From NCBI GenBank assembly GCA_013365325.1, contig JABVXV010000749.1, positions 1 through 11,087 of the forward strand: a DNA stretch of 11,087 nt. The letters are read 5' to 3'. Below, piece by piece: positions 1-7,672 of the stretch. Position 1 is the stretch's first letter; each line of letters opens with the position of its first letter. Below the pieces are notes generated by a model, which made no database searches, was not told the origin of the DNA, and saw only the letters and a list, made by a program, of their open reading frames with translations. Source of the DNA: Dipetalonema caudispina. Taxonomy: Eukaryota; Nematoda; Chromadorea; Rhabditida; Onchocercidae. Position numbers and translations under genes: made by a program.

Positions 1-94
<94 letters not shown>

Positions 95-155
95 TAATAA
101 TAATGATAATAATAATAATAACTAATAATGATAAATGATAATAATAATAATTATT
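1..155. repeat. (AAT)n microsatellite, left edge
   Basis: Uninterrupted AAT trinucleotides run from base 1 to about 91. The array then continues with sporadic G and C interruptions (ATG, ACT units) to about 155. It is cut by the window edge, so its true length is unknown. It has no coding meaning. Confidence 0.97.
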
Positions 156-250
156 ATTATTAATATTATCATTATTAATATCGTTATAACAATTACTATT
201 ACTATTTTTGTTAATATTATTATTAATATTATTATTATTATCAATACAAT
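150..250. repeat. Degenerate (ATT)n tract, inverted relative to the preceding AAT array
   Basis: Immediately after the AAT array the trinucleotide switches to ATT, with interruptions such as ATC, GTT and ACT. AAT followed by ATT is an inverted arrangement, so the two arms can pair as a hairpin or cruciform. The switch point is near 150. Confidence 0.85.
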
Positions 251-252
251 CA

Positions 253-384
253 TGAATAGTTATGAAGCCTAGGCTCTTCTTCCAATCATTTTATAAATTT
301 GGCATATTCTTCACAGTACTTTTTCTCCCTTCTCTTGACTATAGGCTTTTTAAGTCTTTTCACAAATTCAAACCACTTTTATAA
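253..384. other. Small G+C-richer island, possible fossil coding fragment, strand undecided
   Basis: This stretch is clearly less AT-rich than its surroundings. On the plus strand it holds a complete 40-codon frame, ATG at 262 to TAA at 382, beginning MKPRLFFQSFYKFG. On the minus strand the 42-codon segment from 378 to 253 is charged (it contains RREKKYCEEYAKFIK, then LEEEPRLHNYS). It carries one in-frame TGA at 288-286, where a Trp codon would keep it open. The minus peptide looks more like protein (balanced K/E/R, few low-complexity residues), but it is broken, has no ATG and no convincing splice sites. I do not recognise either peptide. It may be a decayed gene or transposon fragment, or chance. 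Confidence 0.25.
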
Positions 385-1237
385 TGCCTTTTTGATTTCC
401 TTTAATTATTTATGGAATATTTATGATTAAAAGAATCATTTGAAAAAAGAGTTACCGTTGCTACGTTGTTGTTACAATTAGGTAAACTAATGAATTGAAT
501 GAAGGCAAAATGCTTCATTTTGTATTAATTGATACGAATCATGCATAAATAAAATGTTGGAAATAAAATTAAAGTAAATTAATTTTAAAAAATATAAAAT
601 ATAATTGTAATTAGAACGAAGAACTTTTAAGAAATTTAGCATTCCTTAAATCTTTAATCTTGTGTTTTTAAATTTACCGAAAGGAAAAAAAAAACAAAAA
701 AAAAGGAAAAAAGAAAATGAATAGTTGATGACAGTGGCAGTAAACCCGAAAAAATTTGGTTTCATTTTATTCTACTCCCAACAAAGTGTCAAACAGTAAT
801 GTGTTGACGAACTAATTTGTGTTACTTTTACGGCGCATTAGCTCACAATTTTGAAATTTTGTGAAAAGTCTTTAAAAAAAAAATGAATAAACATCTAACT
901 TGATAGAAAAATTGATTAAGTTAATTTCCTAAATAAATTAAAATTTAATTTTACGCAAATATAATCATCATTCCAGTCTTCTGCTAATAACAATAATAAA
1001 TTTAATATCACAATTCAAATATTAAGCAATAACTATTCAACATTATCAATGGTAATCATAATAATAATAACAACGATAATGCTAACATCTATTAGGTTTA
1101 AGATTACGATTTAAGTAGAAAGTAGTGGAATTTTAGAACTGAGAAGACAGAATATTAAAGGAAAATGATCATATATTTGAGATAAATGAATTGTGATAAT
1201 ACTAGTGATAACAATGATAACGATGTTCTTAATGAAA
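385..1237. other. AT-rich non-coding stretch with degenerate trinucleotide patches
   Basis: No supported gene. A 23-codon plus-strand frame near 728-799 and short minus frames around 780-850 are too small and lack splice support. Interrupted AAT/AAC/GAT units occur at about 1040-1075 and 1195-1265 and look like decayed microsatellite. Homopurine A/G runs lie at 683-718. Confidence 0.6.
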
Positions 1238-1345
1238 TTAACAATAATCAATAACAATAATAAACGCTAATACGGATGTAAAACGGGTAATATACCCATC
1301 ATTGGAAAGAGTAAATATGAAGAAGGGAACCTGTTTTGCTTTATA
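1238..1345. other. Small G+C-richer island with possible splice signals
   Basis: On the minus strand an AG at 1332-1331 (preceded by AAAGCAAAAC, weakly acceptor-like) is followed in frame by 30 open codons to a TAA at 1240-1238, starting VPFFIFTLSNDGYITRF. On the plus strand the same bases are open as TDVKRVIYPSLERVN, with a GTAAAT donor-like site at about 1312. Neither has a recognisable domain. The minus version would be phase-compatible with a terminal exon of the GoLoco gene, but the acceptor is poor and other candidates exist. It is listed because its composition departs from the background. Confidence 0.2.
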
Positions 1346-1429
1346 GTGAATGTATCGTTTCAATATCACAAATACAAATTTACAAAAATCAATACCAAAA
1401 AAAAAAAAAAGATGTAAGCATGTTTTCAT

Positions 1430-2462
1430 TTTTACAACAGATATTGTTCATTTCTTAAAATTCAACTTGTAGGTATTATCTATTCTATTACAGTTCAAAA
1501 GTTAATTCTTTTTTATTAAAGGTTGCAAAGTTAATTTATAATATGATAACTAAAACAAATTCATTATTCATTTATTCTCTATATACTGATACGTTTTCCC
1601 TATAATTTAATATCACTTTACAAAATTCGTTCACTACTAAGTTCGAAAGTAGCATCAATGAAATCAGTTTATTTGTTAGTATACATTAATTAGTTTATTC
1701 GCCAATTAAACTGGAAGTTATCTCAGTAAAATTAGGTTTTCTTTTTTTTTTCATTTTTGAGAAGTAAAGATTTACTAAAGATTATGATGGTTATACGCTC
1801 TTTTTTATGACCATATTCTAACTGTATATTGTATTTGAGTTCAAATTTATCCATTTCTGAATATATAATTTCTCTTTCAAGTTATAATATCTGAATTACT
1901 TTATGATGATATGCATCATTTATACTATGAATTTTCATAAATTCACCAATATATATGAAGTATATAAGGAAGGAGAAATTGTAGAATTGTATGCGTTACT
2001 TTACATTTTTCACGATTTAAATCGCATTATTATTTCATTTCCATAAAATTCATTTTCCAAATTTCATCTTCTTCTGGGAAGCAATAAATTTTAACTGGGA
2101 AGTAATAAATTTTAATAATAATAGCGTAGAAATTTTCTTCATTTCCATCATATGTAATCATATGATCATATTATATAATCTATCCTTTACATTCATTTAC
2201 ATTTTCATATTTCTACCATATTATTATTTGTACTTACGAAGGAAACTTTTTTGCTTTTATCCGTTATTAAATTGGAAATAAAACTATTAAATTATCAGGT
2301 CAATGAAAATTTCAATTTGACTTTAAATTTATCTTAATATGACTTCGAGGTTACTTTAATTGACTTTAATTAGTGTTAATAATTAATTATTTTAAATTAT
2401 TGTTGTTTAATTTAACCTAATACATTACCTTCGCTTACTATTGTTGTAATGAGATATATATT
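1430..2462. other. AT-rich non-coding stretch, probable intron or 3' flank of the minus-strand gene
   Basis: Nothing here is a convincing gene. A 38-codon minus-strand opening at 1688-1575 has no acceptor or donor that fits it. The only structured element is a 21-bp tandem duplication at 2074-2115. A further minus-strand GoLoco core (DDQR, read on plus as a TTG-ATC-GTC type string) was looked for between 1 and 2811 and not found. Confidence 0.6.
2074..2115. repeat. 21-bp tandem duplication (two copies) carrying a splice-acceptor-like motif
   Basis: The unit CTGGGAAGCAATAAATTTTA plus one A (2074-2094) is followed directly by a second copy (2095-2115) that differs only by C to T at the ninth base. 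Read on the minus strand, each copy ends in a T/C-rich stretch and CCCAG, which resembles a nematode 3' splice site. The duplication therefore makes two acceptor-like sites 21 nt (seven codons) apart. Whether either is used is unknown. Confidence 0.85.
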
Positions 2463-2558
2463 TTAGCCATTTATATGTTTATTACAAATTCTTTTAGCTT
2501 TTTGATAAAAACTAATTTTAAGAAGTAATTTATATATTTTCATGCTGTTTTCAAATTG
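2463..2558 (-). CDS. Candidate terminal exon after the GoLoco exon (weak)
   Basis: Downstream of the GoLoco exon on the minus strand, an AG at 2560-2559 (AAATAAAATCAG) is followed in phase 0 by 31 open codons, beginning QFENSMKIYKLLL, then TAA at 2465-2463. Phase 0 matches the phase-0 donor of the GoLoco exon, and the implied intron is about 250 bases. Against it: the acceptor lacks the T-rich run seen at the other sites, the peptide is K/I/N/Y-rich as expected from AT-rich noise, and other phase-compatible acceptors exist (first exon bases at 2073 and 1330). It is given as one of several possible continuations, not a firm exon. Confidence 0.22.
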   Translation of the reverse strand, partial: QFENSMKIYKLLLKISFYQKAKRICNKHING

Positions 2559-2811
2559 CTGATTTTATTTGGAAGCAAAAGAAGAAAATTCGTTATATAT
2601 CAAACATTTGGCATGTATCGTTATGTAAATATAATTTTTATTCAAATATGGTTATTTCGTAAATGTAATTTTATACAAATTCTCTATCTAACAATTAAAA
2701 TCAATAAAAATTTTTCGGAAAAGCTCAAAAGAAAAAGGAAGGAAACGAAAGAAATTTTTTTTGAAAGAAAAAAAAAAAAAGATGGAGAAAAAAAAAAGGA
2801 AATGAACTAAC

Positions 2812-2892
2812 ATGAATATCGGGCATTTCACATCGTTGATCGTCCAAACGTTGGCTTTGCATTCGTTCCAAAAATGCCAAAAATTCGTTCGA
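2812..2892 (-). CDS. GoLoco (G-protein regulatory) motif exon of an AGS-3/GPSM- or GPR-type protein
   Basis: This 81-base exon encodes 27 residues. They include EFLAFLERMQSQRLDDQR followed by CEMPD, which matches the GoLoco pattern F-x-x-L-L-x(3)-Q-x-x-R-[ML]-D-D-Q-R-x-x-[LM]-P along its whole length. GoLoco peptides bind GDP-bound Gi/o-class G-alpha and block nucleotide release. The final Arg of DDQR is the conserved residue that reaches into the nucleotide pocket. On the minus strand the exon is preceded by CTATATTTAG (AG at 2894-2893) and followed by GTTAGT (GT at 2811-2810), both acceptable splice sites, and it begins and ends on codon boundaries. It is markedly more G+C-rich than its flanks. 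AGS-3, Pins/LGN and GPR-1/2 carry such motifs in their C-terminal part. RGS12/14- and RapGAP-type proteins are alternatives, since only one motif is visible. Open frames in other frames across this exon are shadows. Confidence 0.85.
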
Positions 2893-3108
2893 CTAAATAT
2901 AGTAATTTTAATTTTTGAAGAAGTTTCAAAAATTACATATTGTAGGACAAAAATTAGTAACACAAAAAGAAAAAAAATTATTTGTCATCTTTTTTTTTAA
3001 AAAAAATTATCTAAACCTTCTCCTATTAATGCTAAAAATTCGTTCAAATAAATATAATAATGTATAATTTTTGAATAAATTTCAAAAATTATATATTATA
3101 GAACAAAA
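2873..3108. repeat. Tandem segmental duplication of the GoLoco exon's 3' splice-site region
   Basis: Bases 2873-2952 and 3028-3108 align over about 80 positions, with roughly ten differences and one single-base indel. Copy 1 spans the first ~20 bases of the GoLoco exon and the adjoining end of the intron before it. In copy 2 almost every substituted position has A or T where copy 1 has G or C. The acceptor AG of copy 1 has become AT (plus-strand C2893 aligns with A). Copy 2 is therefore a decayed, probably unspliceable relic. See the separate pseudo-exon entry. Confidence 0.8.
2998..3048 (-). pseudogene. Relic of a duplicated GoLoco exon (first residues only)
   Basis: Read in the frame equivalent to the GoLoco exon, the duplicate copy encodes LNEFLAL, against SNEFLAF in the intact exon. 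It then diverges to IGEGLDNFF and a TAA. The Q-x-x-R-x-D-D-Q-R core is absent, and the upstream AG acceptor is mutated to AT. It lies inside the intron between exon B and the GoLoco exon. Whether the full motif was once duplicated or only its 5' edge cannot be told, because similarity stops after about 20 exon bases. Confidence 0.5.
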
Positions 3109-3504
3109 TGATAAATTTTTATGACATATAAAAGAAGAAAAACTTTTATTATTTTCTTTTTCTTGAAAATTACTCATCAAATTGATAAGTGAAACAAATA
3201 ATTTAATACGTAATACTGCGTAATGCTTGCAAATAAAATATAAAATTAATGTTGAAAAATCTCAAGATGATTAAATTTGCGATTTTTTAATTTGGATAAT
3301 TTTCTACAATTATCCTCAATACCATTGTACAAAATGATACACTAGATGATATATGAAATGAAATAACTCAATTGGAAATGAATTATTTCACTTCTTATTT
3401 CATCTAGTTCATTCATTCAGCAATTTAGAATTTTCCTAGCATAAGATATCAGATTTGAATTAAATTTAATAAAAATAAAACAGATGGCTAAAATTGAGCA
3501 ATAC

Positions 3505-3664
3505 CGTTAAATCGAGGTTGCTATGGAAATTAGCATTGGAGCGGCGATTTCCGGTAACCATAAACAAGCTATTAGCACTGCTACTATAGCTTTCCTTGCG
3601 GATTGCTTCATTTAATGGTGCATCTTTGTCGTACATTAGTGAATCGCAATTTGCCGAATTACGC
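3505..3664 (-). CDS. Ser/Asn-rich linker exon (exon B) of the GoLoco gene
   Basis: This 160-base segment stands out at roughly 43% G+C in a background near 20%. On the minus strand a textbook T-rich acceptor (TATTTTATTTTTAG, AG at 3666-3665) opens it. A GT at 3504-3503 (ACG|GTATTG, a weak donor) closes it. After one base completing the previous codon, 53 codons are open: RNSANCDSLMYDKDAP, then a stretch with RKESYSSSANSLFMV, ending NANFHSNLDLT. The peptide is hydrophilic and rich in Ser and Asn, with no membrane segment, and I do not recognise a domain. Such linkers precede GoLoco motifs in AGS-3-like proteins. It ends on a codon boundary and joins the GoLoco exon in frame. A 30-codon plus-strand frame at 3523-3615 overlaps antisense and is judged a shadow. 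Confidence 0.62.
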
Positions 3665-4487
3665 CTAAAAATAAAATAGGTAAGAATGAAGAAAAATGAC
3701 GTAAAAATTTAGAAATTCTAAAAAATTTAACAAATTCAATCAATTGATTGTGCAGAATTTTATAAAAATTGTTCAATTTTAAAATTTAATTCAGTACGAT
3801 GTGCAACAAATAAATAAAGTACAAAATATGTTAGCGGATAATCTTTAATGTTGCAGAAATAATTTTATGGATGAGAAACTGTAAATGAATGATGCATTAT
3901 GTAAATTTTTGTGATTAAATATAATAAATGGCCAGTAAGAAAATAGTCATTATGATATTTAAATTTTTATGTAAATAAAAATTTGCTGTAAATTTCATGT
4001 AAGCAGTGCAAAATTGGATGGCAATTTTATGAAATTTATTTATTATTTGATTGAAAATTTAAAAATACTCAGAATTATTATGATTTAGTATGAACATTTC
4101 TTTTTTATTCATGATTTTTTCCTTTTGCAAAATTTTCCCCTAAAGTACGTTAACATTCTTTGCATAATTGTAATATCATACAAAAATTGTTAGGAATTAT
4201 CCATAATTATTAAACTTTTGAAATCAATATATTTTGAAATTTAATTAGCAATTAAGGGAACCACTAATTAACTGCTGGTATGAAAATTCAGTGAAATCAA
4301 AATTCAATCTTTTGATCAATAATTGGGCAATATCAAGAAAAAAAAAAGATAGTGAGTGACAGTAAGATTTAATAGATACATAATCTATTTCTAATATCAT
4401 CGGTAACAAAATTAATGCTTGATAATTAGTATGTTTTGAATCATTCCCTACATTCGATGTATGCATGACATTTAATTCTTCTTTTAC
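3665..4487 (-). other. Predicted intron between exons A and B
   Basis: About 820 bases of AT-rich sequence with GT (GTAAAA) at its 5' end and TTTTTAG at its 3' end, read on the minus strand. No further exon is needed to keep frame. An 84-codon minus-strand open frame at 4499-4245 covers part of it, but it is in a different frame from exon A and reads mostly intron, so it is not supported as a gene. Confidence 0.5.
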
Positions 4488-4585
4488 CGGATGATACATG
4501 GCCGATTTCTGAATAAATCTATTTGATTTGTTACATCCGGTATATGCATAACATTTCCTGATACAGCAATATTATCAATGTTGTG
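4488..4585 (-). CDS. Candidate upstream exon (exon A) of the GoLoco gene
   Basis: This 98-base segment is G+C-richer than its flanks. On the minus strand it follows CAAATTCTAG (AG at 4587-4586) and precedes CCG|GTAAAA (GT at 4487-4486). It holds 32 open codons plus two bases: HNIDNIAVSGNVMHIPDVTN, then QIDLFRNRPCII and CG. The two leftover bases plus the first G of exon B make an Arg codon, so A and B splice in frame. That match has a one-in-three chance of arising by luck. The piece SGNVMHIPD loosely recalls the TG-x-x-x-NIPD stretch of phosphodiesterase GAF domains, but nothing else of that domain follows, so I do not assign it. It begins on a codon boundary. No exon upstream of it was found. 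Confidence 0.48.
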
Positions 4586-5699
4586 CTAGAATTTGGATTG
4601 ACCTATTTGAAAAACTTCCATTCATAAGTTAAACAAATCCATACATTCCAATATGTCACTATATTTGCAAATATCCCGAATGAATTATTATTTTAAATTA
4701 TCCAACAAATTTAAAGCAAAAAAAAAAAAGAAAAAAAAAATGAAAAAAGTAAATTGAATGATAAAAGAAATCATAAAAGTAACAACTATAAAATTTATTA
4801 AAATTATAAAAAATATAAGGAAAAAAAAAAAGAAGAAAAAAAAAAAGGGAATTCAACAAAATATGTATTCAGTTATGAACAGATGGTCAAAATGTGGACA
4901 ACAAAGATTTCTTATTTCATTTATACAACTAAAATCATTCACCGAATTTTGCTGAATCATAAATGATATGATTAACTATTCGTAACATTTTCGTTGCTTT
5001 ATAGAATGGAAAAAAAAAAAAAAAAAAAAAGGTATTTTTTATTTTTTGATAAATGATACTGAAAAATAAAATTTGTCTCTTTTTTTTTTTCTTTGATTGA
5101 AATTTACAATAAAAAGCTTTAGCTAAAACATATGGTATTTAACATTTATCAATTTATATAAAAGGAAAAGAAAAAAAAAAAAACGATGAAAATTATTTAT
5201 CGTCGAGAATTTTACGCTCTCGGAAATGCTATTAGTAGATGATAATATTAAAATGATTTATTAATAATTCATCCATAATATGGCGAATAGATAATACAAG
5301 TGAATATGAAAAGTTTTTTTACTTTTTTTTTTTCAAACAAAAAAAGTCTTATGGTATTTAATTGAAAATATTGCAAAATTTACAAAATGAATCTTACAAT
5401 AGTCAATAACAAATATTGTATGATACAATAAAATTTATAGACAAATTTGGAAGTTTTTCCGCCATTTTTTTTTTTTTTTTTAAATCAAAAAGAAAAAAAA
5501 AAACAAAAAATCTAACGGATGAACGTTATGTTCTAAAAAAGAATAAAATTGTTAAATTACATTGAAATTAATGGTCAGTAATTTAAATAATACTTTCACT
5601 CTTTCTATTCTTTTTTTTTTTTGTATTTTATGTGATCTACAATGATAAAAGGAATTATAGAAATAGCTAAAATGCCATGAATTAAAATATTATTTAAGT
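4586..5699. other. AT-rich stretch with long homopolymer runs, probable intron
   Basis: Dominated by A and T runs (for example A-rich at 4716-4745 and 4820-4848, about 20 A at 5010-5030, T runs at 5080 and 5466-5482). Short minus-strand openings, such as MIQQNSVNDFSCINEIR at about 4964-4870, lack matching splice sites. A T run at 5466-5482 followed by A runs to 5510 could fold on itself. Confidence 0.55.
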
Positions 5700-5844
5700 A
5701 TGGGTTCAATGACAGGAACGATAATTTCTGATGAACAAATGTAACAGTTGTCGTCTAGCGGATAATTTAAAATCCTTTTCATCAAAGGTTACCGCTTTTC
5801 AATTCCACTCTGAAAATTTCTTACCATGCACCAATTGGTATTGA
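5700..5844. other. G+C-richer island of unknown meaning
   Basis: The composition rises to perhaps 35-40% G+C. The plus strand has a complete 37-codon frame, ATG 5731 to TGA 5842, with KCNSCRLADN and later FHSENFLPC. The minus strand has a 30-codon opening at 5798-5709 (DEKDFKLSARRQLLHLF), with a TTTTCAG acceptor nearby at about 5812-5806 whose three frames all stop quickly. The Cys and His spacing on plus recalls half of a LIM zinc finger, but two expected ligands are missing. No call is made beyond noting the island. Confidence 0.25.
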
Positions 5845-6144
5845 ATTTCACATATAAGATTCATTTCACAATAAAATTATAGTTTATTGGTTTCGAATTT
5901 TGCAAATTTGAAAAATTTAATAAGCTTTCAAAAATTTTTCAATTTTTTTCCTCCTTCTAATCCAAATTTGAATGAAAAAATTTTGAGTACCAAAAATTGA
6001 ATATATTTTTGTAGGACTTACAAATTTTTCATCCATTTATGATTAGTTAATTTAATTAATCAATAGTCTTATTATCAGACCGATTAATGAGTAATTTTAA
6101 AAGAATAAGATTTTCTGGAAATTAAAAATGAAAAAAGAAGTAAA

Positions 6145-6164
6145 ATGATGATGATGATGATGAT
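6145..6164. repeat. Short (ATG/GAT)n microsatellite
   Basis: Six consecutive ATG units followed by AT. Too short and isolated to be coding. Confidence 0.9.
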
Positions 6165-6202
6165 AATTTCGTTTCACTATCTAAATAATCAGATTATCAA
6201 AC

Positions 6203-6276
6203 TATGCCAACTTTCATAATCGAAATAATCTTCGCGATAACGAATGTGACAAAAACCTTTCAATTTTAATGTTATG
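6203..6276 (-). CDS. Candidate minus-strand exon, unrecognised (weak)
   Basis: On the minus strand an AG at 6278-6277 (TTAATTAAAATTAG) and a GTTTGA donor-like site at 6202-6201 bracket 74 bases. They are open for 24 codons, including KLKGFCHIRYREDYFDYESW. Composition is richer in G+C and in Asp, Glu, Arg and Trp than surrounding noise. Its exit phase (one base) does not match the phase-0 start of exon A, so at least one more exon would be needed to link them. On the plus strand the same bases encode a short hydrophobic frame from ATG 6204. No family is recognised. Confidence 0.22.
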
Positions 6277-6279
6277 CTA

Positions 6280-7572
6280 ATTTTAATTAACAAATAAATG
6301 GATGATATAATTGTTCGTATAAAATGATAATTAATAAATTAAACCGACAAATAACATTTATTTATGTGATATAATAAAAGGAATAATCATTGGTGTAATT
6401 AGTATTGGTGATAAGTATAATATCAAACGAATTAATTTTACTACAAATTAAAAATAAATGATTGAATTGTTTATAAGTAAAAATTTATTAACCTATAAAC
6501 TATTCAAACATTCGTTCTTTTTACCTATATATATTTTCACCTCCAAAAAAAACAAAAAAAAATTTACAGAAAAGTATTATTTCCATAAGTATACATACAC
6601 GTACCTGTATGTGAATGTGTACGTAAGTACGTGTATATATTATCGTATACGTGTGCATATTAATGTGTGAATTTATATTTTTGATGATAAGTTAAAGTTT
6701 AAATTTTGCAAATATTTCCCATTACAAAATGAAAAACGACATAAGAAAAGTATTTGATAATATAATTCACTTTTTATTATTTTCTTTCTCTCGTAAAAAT
6801 GATTTTAAAAAATTCAGAAATAAATTTAAATTTTATCAATTCTGAACAGTTTTTTGCAGGAATTGAATTATATCTATAAATGAATTTAGAAACAGATACT
6901 ATTAGTGATATGAAAAATTAGTCAATAACCTATCATTGATTTATCATGATACACCTGAAAGAAAACTTTATATCTTTAGTAATACGAAATACCAAAGGTT
7001 ATTTCTATTAATTCTATTTTATATTGTCAAAACGTTTATTTGAAATTGCTTATATTAAATTGAAATTTCATGCCAATATTTCGAGTTAATATCCTACAAA
7101 ATGAAACTTTTAGATAATACCATTTATAATATACAAATGCCGACAAAAAAATTTGCTAATTAATTATTAAAAATGATGAGTAAATATTAAAAGAAGTTTT
7201 TATGTAAAAATTATATCGAAAAATAGGTGAAATTATTCAAATATTCATTCCCGGTTAACTAGTTCATAATTCAATTTTTTATTCCAATTTTAAGACATGA
7301 AGCAAAAAAGTACGATGTATTTTAGAAAGAAAACGAATATTCGTTGTTGTTAATTAATTTATAATTATTGAATTATTCATCTCTTTTTAAGTATCAATGT
7401 ATTTTATAATAAACATTAAATATCTTGATAGAAAGAGGAAATATTGACAGAAAGAGAGGAAACGAATGGTTGATTTGAAAAGATTTTAATGTTAGGATAA
7501 ACTTTTTATTGATATTCCTCAGGTTAGTAATTTGATATGTGTATGTATCTGTGAAGAGGTAAAAGAGGAAGG
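6280..7572. other. AT-rich non-coding stretch
   Basis: No supported gene. It contains the alternating purine/pyrimidine tract at 6589-6670. Before the minisatellite the sequence becomes purine-rich on the plus strand (7430-7462 and 7553-7572). Confidence 0.55.
6589..6670. repeat. Alternating purine-pyrimidine (ACGT/TG/TA) tract
   Basis: About 80 bases built mainly of TACA, ACGT, TGTG and TATA steps, including CACGTAC near 6598 and its complement GTACGTG near 6627 as an inverted pair. Alternating Pu/Py runs of this kind can adopt left-handed or cruciform forms. The open frame that passes through it (plus, to 6670) simply reads the repeat as Tyr/Val/Thr. Confidence 0.7.
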
Positions 7573-7672
7573 CTAGAAAGGAGGAAAGAGAATTTCCAAG
7601 GTAGAAAGGAGGAAAGAGAATTTCCAAGGTAGAAAGGAGGAAAGAGAATTTCCAAGGTAGAAAGGAGGAAAG
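7573..7672. repeat. 28-bp purine-rich minisatellite, about 3.6 copies
   Basis: Three full units at 7573-7600, 7601-7628 and 7629-7656 plus a 16-base partial at 7657-7672. The unit is GTAGAAAGGAGGAAAGAGAA followed by TTTCCAAG. Copies are identical apart from the first base of copy 1. Near identity implies recent expansion. The period is not a multiple of three, so the minus-strand open frames through it change frame each copy and are not genes. Confidence 0.95.

Noticed and set aside
1575..1688. 38-codon minus-strand open stretch (MLLSNLVVNEFCKVILNYRE)
   Set aside because: It has no fitting acceptor or donor and its length is within chance expectation.
2556..2810. 84-codon plus-strand open frame
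   Set aside because: The second half is A/G-run low complexity (poly-Lys/Glu) and no domain or splice context supports it.
2688..2963. 91-codon minus-strand open frame over the GoLoco exon
   Set aside because: It is in a different frame from the GoLoco peptide and reads intron and poly-pyrimidine on both sides; a shadow.
2812..3000. 62-codon plus-strand open frame starting MNIGHF
   Set aside because: Antisense shadow of the GoLoco exon and its intron; the opposite strand has a recognisable motif and splice sites.
3523..3615. 30-codon plus-strand frame (MEISIGAAISGN) over exon B
   Set aside because: The minus strand has a longer open frame with a strong T-rich acceptor and phase agreement with both neighbours.
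4245..4499. 84-codon minus-strand open frame starting MYHPVKEELN
   Set aside because: It overlaps the end of exon A in another frame and then reads AT-rich intron; open frames of this size are expected by chance in such DNA.
4488..4585. GAF domain of a phosphodiesterase in exon A
   Set aside because: Only SGNVMHIPD resembles the motif; the residues that should follow in that family are absent.
5731..5844. LIM-type zinc finger
   Set aside because: Only the first Cys pair and a His fit; the Cys expected three residues after the His is Asn and the last Cys is out of place.
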